A program made the translations under genes and the position numbers. This document shows positions 50,284 through 62,273 of a stretch of 64,000 nucleotides of DNA, piece by piece. Under the pieces are notes generated by a model that worked only from the letters and a program-made list of their open reading frames with translations, was not told the origin of the DNA and did not search any database. Positions within the stretch are counted from its first letter, which is position 1, and each line of letters opens with the position of its first letter. The DNA lies in contig OX485805.1 of the NCBI GenBank assembly GCA_950295325.1, positions 24,663,501 to 24,727,500 of the forward strand, written 5' to 3'. The DNA comes from Polytrichum commune. Its lineage: Eukaryota; Streptophyta; Polytrichopsida; Polytrichales; Polytrichaceae.

Positions 50284-53200
50284 ATGAGTCGACATCGCAT
50301 CCGCCCTGCAGGGGAGGCTTCCACGAGCGGTGCTCCAGAAACGGAGGATGATGCTGCGCTGCTATCTACTTTGGGCGTTACTGCGGCTAACCCTGTAGAC
50401 ATTGAACGCACACTCCTGGCCGAGGTGCAAATGCTCTTCCCTCCCTTTGACCCCCATCTGTGCAGAGTTTTGTAACTCTTTTTCGCACTTTCTAGAGTTG
50501 CAGTGAGCAATTCCTATGGTCACTGGACTACGATTCTCTCACCAATTGGCTCTGTAAGTTTTTATTTTTATGTTTATTTTTTTTTGGGGGGGGGGGGGGT
50601 GGGGGGAGACCACATGCACAACTCATTTCACCCATGAAGCTTATATGTTTTTCAAATCCATAATGCCCACTGATAATTGAGAGAAATGCAACCCTCTTAA
50701 CCCCTTCCCGCCCTCAAGAATCATGGAGGGTCAAAGGACTCCAGAGGGTCTTTCTGTGTCTTTCTCAATAGTTGTTGGTGGACTATGAAGATTTATGATA
50801 TATATGGACTTCATATATGAGACGAGCATGCTCATTTCACCCACTATGTTTGATTCAAATTTATATTGTTCACCAATTATTGAGAGAGATGCAACCCTCT
50901 AAACCCTCAAGACTCATTAAGGGTCAAAAGACTTTAGAGGGTCTGTCTGTGTCTGTGTTACTCTAAATGATTGGTGGGAAATGAAGATTTATGATGTACA
51001 TGGACTTCATGTGTGCGATGAGCATGCGATATTGCCCCAAAATGCTTCAAATGCCGATGATTATTGTGAGAATCTTTTTACAGTGACCATAGGTTGGGAT
51101 TTTCACACCAGAGTGGGGGGATATTTTGTTTCTTCTCCTCTGTGCTCTTCAAAGTATGGATACAATTTTGTGGTGGGTTGCATTGCATCATTCTTATTAC
51201 AAGGAGCAACTGTGCTCATCACTCTCAGAAATATCATTTAAGGGTTATCTTCTTCTTTGCGGACCGGTGTATCAGGTTGAAGAGAAGGCTCGGGAAGGTC
51301 GTGTCAGATTGGATGACGAAGATGATGGGGGGGAGGGTGATGATGGTGAGGGTGGCAAAGATGATCCCCATTCGAACTTGCGAAGGCGCTTGCACAAGCA
51401 GGTGGTTGTGCTGGACCGGGAGATCAATGCAGTGGCAGATGGAGTGTATGGGGATGGGAAGCAGATGCTGGAAGAGGAGGAGGAGGAGGTGGTGGTGGAA
51501 GAATCTGTGAAGAAGAGCGCATCGCTGCACCGTGCATTGGCAGATGACAGATTGAGGAGCTTGCTAAGGAAGAGAAGGCAGCTCAAAGAGCAGTTGAAAG
51601 CTTTGGATGTGGAGGATGACAATGCACTGAAAAGTCTAGTTCAGGACATCACTCCTGTGCTGAAAATCAAGAAGGGGAAGAAACAAGAGGAGGAGGAGGT
51701 GATGGTGCCATCAAATTCTGGCAAGGATTTGGGTAGTGTGAATGCGAAGAAAAAAGTTGTGTGCCTTGTAGAAGACAACAATGTCTTTGATGCAGCTCTG
51801 GACTCTGCTGCCACTGGGTTCACGGAAACTGTAAGCATGTGTTTTTTTGTGAATGCATCATTCATGGTTTGCAATTTCATTCATGGGTTGGGTACCCTGT
51901 GATGTGATGCAGAGTCTGTGAATTTGAATTGAGTACAAATGCATTGTTGTAGCAAAAGTTGTGGAGTGTTTTCTTGAAAAAAAATTTTAAAAATTGGCAT
52001 TTGTTTTTCCTGCATCAGGATTTTTGTTTTGTCTTGTCTCTCCTGATTTCCTTGTGTCAATGAAATTGAGGCCTTAGTACACGTGCTATACTATAACTTG
52101 CTTGAGACTCCCATCGCCTCTGGAGATCAGTATGCAATAACTCAAGACAGGGCTTCTTCCATGCAAATTGACTGTTGTGGATGGTTTCTGGTCAAATTGC
52201 TTGCTACCACTTGGCTTCTGCTGCATGTGTGATTTGTTTGCTATTTCTGTCTAGTTTTTGGTTGCTTCCTTTTGATTGCTTTGTATTGAGTATGTAACAC
52301 TGTACGCATTGGATTAACTAGTACTCTTGATTCTTATTTTGTGATTCACTGGTTACCCATTGCTGTTTGCAAGGAAATTGTATCCAAATGTGCTTGGTAG
52401 GGCTGTGTTGCTGATCTTTTATGTTGGTAGAAATTGTGGATTGTGATTATCTGACATTCCTCTTTTATCTTTTCATGGCAGGAACGTGATAGGTTGATTC
52501 GCACAGGTGTAATGACTCCCTTTGATCAGATAAAAGGCTTTGAACGCAAGGTGCAGAGGGTGCCAATGGTTGCACCAAGGGCGGTGGCCAATTATCCAGA
52601 CGAGCTGCTGGCTAAAAAATCTCTCTCAAATCTAACCTCTTCCTTTGCAGCCATTGCCAAGTCAAGACCTACAAGCAAATTGCTGGATGCTTCTGAACTA
52701 CCCAAACAGGAGCCTCCCACTCGCGAGTTTAGACGCCTACAGAGGCCTTTGAAGCTGAGACCTGAACCTGAGCAGGAGGGACAACTGAAGGTTCGTAAGA
52801 AGTTTGTGAGGAAGACAAAGCGACCGCAACCTGAAAAGAAGTGGAGGCGGACGCATGATTCCTCTAGCGATGAGGATAATCAGGAGGATCCTGAGGGGGA
52901 TGGTAAGTCCAAACTGTTTTGTTGTTGACAATATTTTAAAGTGTCCCAATTGAAGGCAAACAAATTTTATGTGTTTGAGACTGGTGATTGATTGGTACCC
53001 ATGAAATCTCCAGATAGCTGGAGTGAGGAGCTAGAGGGCCAGCCAAAGAAAAAACGTGTACGAAAAAGCAGAACCAGTGGTGATGAACATGAGGAAGGCT
53101 TTGCAGAAGAAATTTTAGGTGAGGAGGATGTTGTGCTGGATGGTGGACTCAAGATTCCTGCCACAATCTATGACAAGTTGTTTGATTACCAGAAGACGGG

Positions 53201-56200
53201 GGTGAAGTGGATGTGGGAACTCCATTGTCAAAAGGCTGGGGGCATTATAGGGGATGAAATGGGTTTGGGAAAAACTATCCAGGTGATTGCATTCTTAGCA
53301 GGTTTACATAACAGTGGCTTGTACTTTCCAAGCATTGTCATTTGCCCAGTCACTCTACTTCGTCAATGGAAACGAGAAATACGGACATGGTATCCTGCCT
53401 TTAAAGTGGAGATTCTCCATGACTCTGCTGTTGTCTCACCGCAAAAATCCTCTAAAAAGAAGGCAAAAGCGAAGCATCAAGAGTCGGATGAGGAAGATTC
53501 AGATGAAACCACAGATGGTAGCGAATCCGAGGAAGAGGAAGAGAAAATTGTGGCAGTAAAGAAAGAGGATAGATGGAATGCCTTGATTGCTAGGTCCATC
53601 CAGTCTTCATCAGGCATTCTTCTGACAACATACGAGCAGTTACGCGTAGTCCGAGAAAAGCTGCTTGATGTGAATTGGGGCTATGCAATTCTGGACGAGG
53701 GGCATCGTATTCGAAATCCAGATGCAGGAATAACTTTAGTGTGCAAGCAGCTACAAACAGTTCATCGAATCATCATGACAGGAGCACCCATACAGAACAA
53801 GCTCACAGAACTTTGGTCCCTTTTTGATTTTGTGTTCCCAGGGAAATTGGGTGTGCTCCCTGTGTTTCAGGCTCAGTTTTCTCTGCCCATTGCAATCGGT
53901 GGTTATGCAAATGCAACCCCATTGCAAGTAACGACAGCTTATCGATGTGCTGTGGTTCTTCGTGATTTAATAATGCCCTACTTACTGAGGCGGATGAAGT
54001 CGGATGTGGAAGCACATCTACCAAAGAAAACTGAGCACGTGCTTTTTTGTAGTCTAGTAGATGAACAGCGAGCTGCATATCGTGCTTTTCTGGCGAGCTC
54101 GGAGGTGGAGCAAATTTTTGATGGCAATCGGAATTCATTGTATGGCATTGATATCTTAAGGAAGATTTGTAACCATCCTGACCTACTAGAGAGGGAGTAC
54201 AATTCTGGGCATCCGGATTACGGAAACCCTGAGCGCAGTGGGAAGCTTAAAGTGCTCGCTCAGGTTCTGGATCAGTGGAAAACTCAAGGTCACAAAGTGC
54301 TCCTGTTTACACAGACACAGCAGATGCTGAACATCATTGAGAACCATGTCATTGCAAAAGGTTATGTGTATCGTCGAATGGACGGAAACACACCTGTGAA
54401 GCAGCGGATGTCATTGATCGATGAGTTCAATGAGGGCAACCATGTTTTCATTTTTATATTGACCACAAAAGTGGGAGGTCTTGGAACGAATCTTGTCGGT
54501 GCCAACCGAGTTGTTATCTTTGATCCTGACTGGAATCCTTCTACAGATATGCAGGTAACCAACCTTGGCTGGTCAATCAAGCAATGCTAAATAATTTGCA
54601 TTATTGTTGTCCTCTAGTATGTTTGGCTACAAGGCACAAGATTTCACGACTCCATTTGAATTCCAGAAGTGTTAACCTAGGAAATCATGGTTTAACTGCA
54701 GGCTAGGGAACGGGCCTGGCGGATAGGACAATTAAGGGAAGTGGTTGTGTATAGGCTCATCACTCGAGGTACAATCGAAGAGAAAGTTTATCATCGACAG
54801 ATCTACAAGCATTTCTTAACAAATAAGATATTACGTGACCCACAACAGCGTCGTTTTTTTAAAGCAAGGGACATGCGTGACCTATTCACGCTTCAGGAGG
54901 ATAGCAATATAAAGACCGAAACGTCCACTTTATTTGCAGAAACTGGTGGAGAATTACAGCTGCAAGGAGGGAATCTAGACACTATGGCAGCAGATGAACA
55001 AATAGAAGGCCATAAGGATAAGAAAAGGGACAAGTCACTTGACCCAGAGACATCAAGGCAGAAGGAAAAAGTAGTAGCTCTTGAAGATGGAGAGGGGCAA
55101 GAAGAGGAGTCTCGAATTTTGAAAAGCCTATTTGAATCCAACGGCATTCATGTAAAGATTTTATTCATAACTCCTGTTAGTCTTTTAATGTGTATGGTGT
55201 TCTAGTTGGGTGGGTCACTGGGTGTGTTGTGGGTAAAGGGTTTTGAAAGAAAAATTGAAAATTTAATACCCAGCAGATTATGGTATTGAAAATATTAACA
55301 AAATGTCCAAGAATATATAGGTGATGCCATGGAATATTGCAGTTGTATATGTGCAAATATGAAGCGGGTATCAATACTGGTATTGAAGGAGGTGATATCA
55401 GCCGGGCTGGGTATTTTGTGCTCAACCCTAAACCCTAGACCTAGATATTACCTGGACAATATTGGTTGTTATTCTGAAGCTGTTGTTTCAACTTTCACCA
55501 CTTGGGTTATGCTGACATTGCTTTTATTTTTTGGGGGGCCTGTGGGTTCAGTCAGCTATGGATCATGATGCCATACTCGGAGTGCACGAAACTGAGAAGG
55601 TGAAGATTGATCGAGAGGCAAGCCAAGTGGCGGAGAGAGCAGCCACTGCATTGCAACAATCACGTCGTCTCCGCAGTGCAGAGAGTGTTGCGGTGCCAAC
55701 ATGGACTGGTCGCTCTGGGACTGCCGGTGCTCCTGCGAGTACCCAAAGGAGGTTTGGATCAACCACCAACACACGTCTAATTGCGTCATCTACAATGTCA
55801 CAAAGTCAAGCAAGGACGGGACAAAATGGTGCACACCCTCCTGCCATGGGAAGCATTGGAGGGAGTGCTGCTGGCACAGCGTTCTCATCAGCTGACCTTC
55901 TGGCCAGGGTGCAGGAAAGGAATGCTAGTATATCAGGTAAATGCATGCTCTTCACATCATTAGTCAGAGATATTAATTCCTTTACTTTTTGTTTGCACAA
56001 AGGCTGCATGGTATAAGAAGAGATGACTCCGATATTGCCACTGGTGTGAATTATGGTGACACTTCGTCTTCGAGTTGGTCTAAGTTTATATGTAATCCCA
56101 AAATGGACATCATGAGAATTAGAGTCTCCCCAAAGAACACTGCCCCCTTTTAAAGATGAACACCTTGAACAGCAAGCCCCTAGGTTCCCACATGGATGGT

Positions 56201-56805
56201 TGAAATTATCTGGGTCACCCGGATACCCTCACTATGAATGGGTGGACCATAGGTGGTAGGGTGCACATGAAATCAAGGGCTAGGAAGGTCACCAATCCAA
56301 GTACTATTCCGGTTTTAGGCGGCTCATCTCAGAGTTCCCATGGCTTCTGGTTAAGACCTTGGTTCAAGCCACCCTTGCTGCATTGCATCACATATTCAGA
56401 TGATGGCATTTCCATTGTTGTTGGATTGAAGCTCATTGCCTCAATGTGTATTATTTGTCTCCAGGTGTTGCAAGCAGAAGTACTGAAGTCAGGGTTAGCT
56501 CAAGTAGTGTGATCGCCGAAAGCAGAGTAGAGGTTAGGAGACCATCTAGTGGTTCAGGAAGTAACAGTAAGAGCAGGCAGATTCAATCTGTCCAGCCGGA
56601 AGTCCTGATTCGGCAGTTGTGCACCTTCTTCCAAAAGGAGGGAGGGAGTGTTTCATCTGCTCATGTTGTGGAACACTTCAGAGACCGGGTCTCTAATCAC
56701 GACCTGTCTCTGTTCCGACAACTTCTGAAACGGATAGCAATTTTGGAGAAAAGACCGCATGAATCGAAGTGGGTATTGAAACCTGAATACCAAGAACAGC
56801 AATAA
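50284..56805 (+). CDS. CHR8: CSB/ERCC6 (plant CHR8) SWI2/SNF2 DNA-dependent ATPase
   Basis: CSB acts in transcription-coupled nucleotide excision repair, remodelling stalled RNA polymerase II complexes in the nucleus. Exons: 50284-50424, 51276-51830, 52482-52902, 53014-54554, 54702-55151, 55552-55936, 56465-56805 (3834 nt, 1277 aa; the family in plants is about 1190). Seen: the N-terminal [12 protein letters not shown] motif; acidic and basic linkers; motif I DEMGLGKT (about 453-460); an acidic insert rich in Asp/Glu; motif II DEGH (about 600); [18 protein letters not shown]; motif [13 protein letters not shown] and RERAWRIGQ, interrupted by intron 4; and the conserved [16 protein letters not shown] block. 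Near the C terminus VPTWTGRSG and a winged-helix-like segment ([18 protein letters not shown]) match the plant tail. Splice junctions are GT-AG and in phase. The end of exon 1 (donor GTGCAA) is the weakest call. Confidence 0.95.
50612..51030 (+). repeat. Two-copy tandem duplication in CSB intron 1, 209-bp period
   Basis: Copy 1 (about 50612-50830) and copy 2 (about 50821-51030) share CTCATTTCACCCA, GAGATGCAACCCTC, GTCAAA-GACT--AGAGGGTC and GAAGATTTATGAT in the same order. A long G-run (50585-50606) precedes copy 1. Confidence 0.8.
56022..56390 (+). repeat. Dispersed repeat, copy in CSB intron 6
   Basis: Matches 60241-60590 along its length, with blocks TTGGTCTAAGT-TATATGTAA, GCTAGGAAGGTCACC-ATCC, GTTCCCATGG and AAGCCACCC in the same order. 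It lies wholly within the intron between CSB exons 6 and 7, so it is not coding. Confidence 0.75.
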
Positions 56806-56820
56806 ATAATTCATCTGAGC

Positions 56821-56839
56821 TCTCTCTCTCTCTCTCTCT
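56821..56839. repeat. (CT)n tract in the CSB 3' UTR
   Basis: About nine CT units start 15 nt after the CSB stop codon. Likely transcribed as 3' UTR. Confidence 0.9.
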
Positions 56840-57436
56840 AATGTCAAAAATGTGAGTCTGGGTGCATGTCTTGTTCTAGGGACCTGTGCTTAATTAATGT
56901 GGGCTTTGAGGATTACTGGCTGAGTGTAAACCTTTGTACTGATGAATTTGCATAATTTGTGCAAGCCGAAGTTTTGAGGAACTTTGCAGACAAGTAAATA
57001 GTGAGGGTCCGAATGAAAACTTATAGCCCTGGAACCAAATCTCGTATGATAAAGACCATGAAATTAGTGCAAGGTGATAGGCAAATCTAAATTGTCCTGT
57101 AGCCATTTTCCTCACAATATTAGGAGCTTGCATGAATATCTAACTCACTATCATAGTGAAGATAATCTTTCTCATGCATTGATCATATAGCTCCCCCCAA
57201 TTTTGGTGACTATTGAGCCCAAAAATGTTAAACAAGATTTGAGCATGTAGTCCAAGCTCTTTGTAACAATGGTTGGATTGTGTCCGCTCTTAGAGCATGA
57301 CTATACTTTAACCTCATGATGCCAATTTAATGGTCAATTTCAACAAGGTTGGCATTTATTCGTTCTCAATATCGCCAGTTTAGAGGTGTATTTCCCATCC
57401 CAAAGGCTTCGGCCTCTTCAAATATGCAATTATAGA

Positions 57437-59130
57437 GGGGAGAGTTCCAACTCTATAAAGGAATTGACGAACAATCTTTGATGAAATAGAATCTTAGCTT
57501 CAACCTTTTCTCTATAAGATCTTGTGTATGATAAGATGTTGTTCATTTTATCACCAGACCCACAACTTTAAAGTGCTCATACAAAGTGAATGTGTATAGT
57601 ATATAGAGAGACTAGGTACTCTCCTCTAAACTAAGGTTACCCAATTTAACACCCCTTTATGTTGGTGCTCGGTGTACAACATGTGGTCATTTCCTTAACT
57701 AAGAGCCACACCAAACTACACAACACTCAAACAAAGGTGATTATTTAAGATGAGTAATTAGATTTGGCCCACTTATCTCAGTTAACACAATAAAATATTA
57801 TAATTGTCTTAATGGTCTTAAAGGCTTTAAAGGCCTTAATTGTCTGATGCGTCCTTCAAAATAGTTTTAATGCTTGTGGTCTATCCAAGCAATGTGCACA
57901 TAACCTATTAGGTCTCTACCCCAATTCTCCTAGCCTTATCCCTAGTGTTCATACCATTGCTGGAATAGTAATGACTTTTTAAGTACCATTTAGGAATCTA
58001 TAATGAGGATTTCACATTTTTTAATCAAGTAGGGTATGGGTGTTTGATAATACTTGTGTTCTCAATACCATTTGGGTCTATATAACATGTAGGAACCTTC
58101 ATACTAGGTAAAGTCGCCATGATATTAATACGGTTTAGAATGGTATTGACCTAAATAATAACTCGGGTAATACAAAGATTTCTCACACTTGGACATACCC
58201 ACCAATTTTTGGTTCGTATTACAACTTTAATATCCATGGGTAGGTTCTTTCATGCTATTATTGATGTTCATTATCAATACCCATGCATTCACCTATACAT
58301 GGTCCAAGATTAGTTGAAATTGTAGGTAGCATCTTTGATACCATTATCGATGTTGATTATTGATATCAAATTCACCTAAGGTAGGTGGGTCATACACCTA
58401 GATTTGATTGGTATGTGGTCTGATGAGGATCAAAGAGCAAACTTTGTAAAGACACATGTTTAAAAGAGATTGGACTATGTCCTCAGATTTTAATAACTAC
58501 TCTACTCTCAATGATAAACACTATCGGGAGGATCAACAAACATGAAATTTTGGTAATCATAACTAAATCAAGGGAGCTACGATTTTCAATCCGATTTTTG
58601 CAAATATTTCATTGTAGATTTGCTCACACAACATGAGTTTTGTTTTGTAAATCTAATGAATAGAAGTTGGAGAACATGAAAAAGGAACCAAATAACACCC
58701 ACATACCTTATATACTAGTCCAACATTGGTTCATGCCCATCATTGCCCTTGCTCTCATTGGTTGGTCCTCTTCCATTTGTAAATATTCATGAAGCTCTCT
58801 CCTCTAATTATGACCCTTTATGGATCAACCCCCACATATGAGGACTACCATAGAGACATATTCTAAGGGCATGTTCACACGATATACACCAAACACAAAC
58901 ACAAAGGGGTGCTAAATTGGGTACCATTAATTTAGAGGAGAGTAGTCTCATTATATGTCCCACACGTTCACTCTATATGAGCTTCATAAACTGTGGATCC
59001 CACAATCAAAATAATATCCTACAGACACAAGGCTTTACATAGAAATAGCCAAAGCTAAGATTTTATTTGATCAAATATTATGAAGTATTTATAATTGATT
59101 TTCTTATAGAGGAGTTGAAAGCACGGCTGC
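57437..59130. mobile_element. Element with ~250-bp inverted arms
   Basis: The left arm (about 57437-57690) and right arm (about 58870-59125) are diverged reverse complements. Shared blocks are AAATCTTAGCTTTGGC-like, CTCTCCTCTAAAT, and CCCAATTTAACACCCCTTT. The ~1.2 kb between them has no transposase frame. It may be a foldback-type element or two inverted copies of one repeat. The 58382-58712 repeat lies inside. Confidence 0.55.
58382..58712. repeat. Dispersed repeat, partner of 50-530
   Basis: Matches the start of the window in the same order; the best block is GAAGTTGGAGAACATGAAAA with its flank. It has no coding content. Confidence 0.55.
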
Positions 59131-59214
59131 AATAAACCCAAGTTCTTCCGGCCCGGGACCCGTTGGCTGTAGAATAGCGGTTGGGATTGATGTGTGGTCC
59201 AGTTAGCGGACTAA

Positions 59215-59713
59215 GGGCCACTTCACACACGAGCCAAGAGCCGTGACAATGAAATTATGAGAGCCCAAAAAAAAGTGTCCAAAGGCCATCCCAACACACC
59301 TCCAAATTCATGTAGTGTGGTCACAAACCCTCAAGTGTAGTGTGAAGTCATATGTGATCGGACCCTCAACCAAATGCTATTTCAATAAATTTCTATTCAT
59401 GCAGGTCCTCACATATGATAAAATAGAATAAATCAACGGTTGTGAACATTCGGAAAGCCATGGTCTCCTAGTTTTTTGTTAGGCCTACCTCCAAGAGGTG
59501 GTTTTTGAAAATAGGTCAAATGATCATAAAAAACGATCCATTCAATGCCATGTAGGAATCCATGTAGACTTTACATCCATCTTGCATCCACATATTCCGT
59601 CGGTCCCTCAAGCGTAGCGTGAAGTGAACTTGGACCGGCTCCGCCTTTTCCACCAATGAGAGTGCTTGAAGCGAAATAGACATGGGCTCGCAGTCACGTG
59701 TGTAAAGTGGCGT
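59215..59713 (-). mobile_element. PIF/Harbinger-like MITE, copy 4
   Basis: About 499 bp, starts GGGCCACTTCACACACGAG and ends with the inverse of that motif, flanked by TAA on both sides. Orientation equals copy 1. It lies directly upstream of the proposed CHORD-like gene leader. Confidence 0.85.
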
Positions 59714-59836
59714 TAAACTTGGCGTTGTCCCGTTGCCGGGCCCTGTGTTGATAACAGGTGAATATGCTCTAAGCTACTTGCTGAGAAGAATCCGTCTCGG
59801 TGAATTGGAATTGACAGGAAGCGATGTGGGCGATCA

Positions 59837-59886
59837 ATGTCTCCGGCGCTCTTGCATTCCCATCCACACCTTCGCAATTCCCAAAT
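59837..59886 (+). CDS. Possible first exon of the CHORD-like gene
   Basis: An ATG here opens a short frame (MSPALLHSHPHLRNSQ) ending in a strong GTAAGT donor, with a phase that can join the exon at 61077. An alternative ATG at 59824 in another frame also reaches this donor but does not join in frame. The link is inferred from phase only, across a 1.2-kb intron. Confidence 0.3.
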
Positions 59887-60240
59887 GTAAGTTCAAAATT
59901 GGCGCTGCCGCTTCGGAAATCGAATGTGCAGCATGTGAAATGCGGTGAGACGCTCACACTGAGGTTGTAGTTAGGGTTAGTGAATTAGTTTGTGCATGTA
60001 GGAACGCTCCAGCCGATTGAATTTGAGGGTGGGGAGGAGACGTGTAATGTGTTTAAGCTTCTGAGTGAGATTGAGATTACTTTTATCATCGCGCGGAGGG
60101 TGAGTGAAGATGGATTGAATCTAGGTCGACTCAAATGTTTGCGGATTCATCAGTTCCGGGGTTAACAGAGAAGGAAAGTGGTGTTGTAGGGTTTTGGAAC
60201 TCGTGTGTTTTTGATGATGTAAGGGGTTGGCAGCAGTTGC

Positions 60241-60590
60241 ATGAGAGGATGTCGATGACTCCAATGTTGCCACCACCGGCATGTGAAGCATGGCGTTGCT
60301 TCATCTTCCAGTTGGTCTAAGTCTATATGTAATCCTGAAGTACGCATCTCTAGAATTAGAGGGTCACCGAAGACTACTGCCTCCTTTCACCTTGAACGGG
60401 CGCAGACAAGCTGGTCTGCCCCCTTTATGATTGGTGGAAATGATTGGTGGAAGAGTGCACTGGAAATCGAGTGCTAGGAAGGTCACCCATCCCAGCATGA
60501 TTTCGTCCTTAAGGTTGCTTGACATTGGAGTTCCCATGGGATCCGGGTTTAGGCCTTGGATTAAGCCACCCCTGCAGATTAATTGCTTGA
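60241..60590 (+). repeat. Dispersed repeat, copy 2 of the CSB-intron repeat
   Basis: Partner of 56022-56390 in the same orientation. It would lie in the long first intron or upstream of the CHORD-like gene. A second, smaller duplication follows: 60660-60715 resembles 60995-61050. Confidence 0.7.
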
Positions 60591-61076
60591 GTGAATTAGA
60601 AGCTAGATTAATTCAAAATTCTAATGTTTGCTTTCCCACATTTTTAAGAATTGACTTCATGAGATGAAAAGCTGGGAGAGCGGTGCATACAATCTGAGTG
60701 ACGTGATTTTGGCATGTGATTTTTGGCGTGTGATTTGGTGCTGTGTGTCGAGACACACTTAGACTAATGTTCGTGCAGATCGTAGAATGGTTCAATTGTT
60801 AAGTATCTTAATGCTTCTGAGTGAGCTCGAGAGTTATATAATGTGGATTTGGGCGAGAACGGAGGGTGGAGTGTGTGGACTCTCAAGTACTGGCGACAAT
60901 TTTATAGTTTCTTGGTGACCAAAGCAGGTGTTGTTATATGTGTTAGAGTTTGGAAATTGCAGCGGGAGATGTGACGGGGATGGAATTGTATGAGATTTGT
61001 AAGATGGGAGAGGAGCAGTGCATACAATCTAAGTGGATTTGGACGTGTGATGTGGGATTGATGAAGCAGTGGTGAG

Positions 61077-61679
61077 TGGGCAAGGGGAGCAACAAGTGAA
61101 GCCCGAGCTCAGAACTTGTCGCACGTGTAAAAAAGCTTACAGTCCTCTTGAAAATCACCCACGAGCTTGTCGGTATCACTCTGCGCATTTTGGAGGTCAG
61201 CATTACTCCCTCTCCTTTTTCTCATCAATTTTCTTCATCACCAAACAAGACTTTCACCTACGCGGATGCTGCTGCATTTCTTGCATTAGGATAGTGGCAG
61301 GAGGAATCTACTCTATAACCTTCCGTCTACTGTAGATGAGATGTCTCCGATCATGAGGCTGCGGTATGCAGGACACCATTGTCTGGGATTCATCACCCTG
61401 GATACAATTTTCCTTTGTATAGTTTTGCAGAAAGAATCACGAGAGTGTTAAGGTCACTCTCGATTGACATAGAGAAATCAGGCTGCTGCTATGTTGATGC
61501 ATCCCAATTTTTGTACTTGTGCAGGAGAAACGAAGCGGAAGTTTGAAAGTGTGTACACGGGTGGAACCTTGACTACTGTAGGTGGCGGGGAGATAATAGA
61601 ATACTGGCATTGCTGTGGGGTTAAAGACCCCTTTGATCCTGGTTGTGAAGCAGCCCCACACATATCTTACGATGATTGA
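61077..61679 (+). CDS. Small CHORD-like Cys/His zinc-binding protein (3' exons)
   Basis: Two exons, 61077-61195 and 61525-61679, join in phase through a GT-AG intron. The product shows CRTCKKAYSPLENHP, then CRYHSAHFGG, then YWHCCG and DPFDPGC followed by PH. This C-x2-C ... C-x-Y-H ... C-C-G ... C ... H order is the zinc-ligand layout of CHORD domains. A similar stand-alone protein of unknown function is, to my recollection, conserved in plants. CHORD proteins proper (RAR1) carry two such domains plus a middle motif; only one is seen here. The exon start at 61077 uses a weak acceptor, and the start codon is not settled. Joined with 59837-59886 it would be 107 aa. Likely role: zinc binding, otherwise unknown. 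Confidence 0.75.
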
Positions 61680-62273
61680 AAGTGTAGATTTTCTTTAAAC
61701 TATTTGAGTTACTGAAGCCTGTACCATAAGTCGTTCATGACGCATTCTACATGATTCTTGAGTGCAGTTTTGAGTGTGTTCTGTTGTCTCCTCCCTTTGA
61801 AATTTCCAAGGAACTGACTAGATTGGCATAACGATCTGCTTTCTGCTGTTGCAAATTGCACATGCAAAAGAATCTGGAGACTTTTAGAGGTTGAACCATG
61901 CAATTCAGTTCCGATGGTAACCAGAAAAATTCGAGCAAAAAGATATTAGGGTGGATATTGTGAGTTAATTCAACTGTGAAAAGGTCGGATCCTATTCGAA
62001 ACCAGAGAAGAAGCTCAGACAGGGGTGTTGCCACATTCTTGATGGACTCACGTTCTGAATTTCTGACACGCTACTGTGAGCAGCAGCAAATAATTGTTCA
62101 TACATGGCAGTCTCCAGATTCTGGAAGACTTTTTGAGAGACAGATTCTTAGCATCTTGAGGCTTTTAGAGCCAAGCAGGACAGTCACACAAGTAGCCAGA
62201 GAGATCAGTATTGATCTATGCAGAAGATGAGAAGACGGAAATCAGAGCTGCTCATTGAGTTTGTTATCCCTTT

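Noticed and set aside
50172-50510. 112-aa minus-strand frame antisense to CSB exon 1
   Set aside because: Shadow of the plus-strand coding exon, whose translation matches the CSB N-terminal motif.
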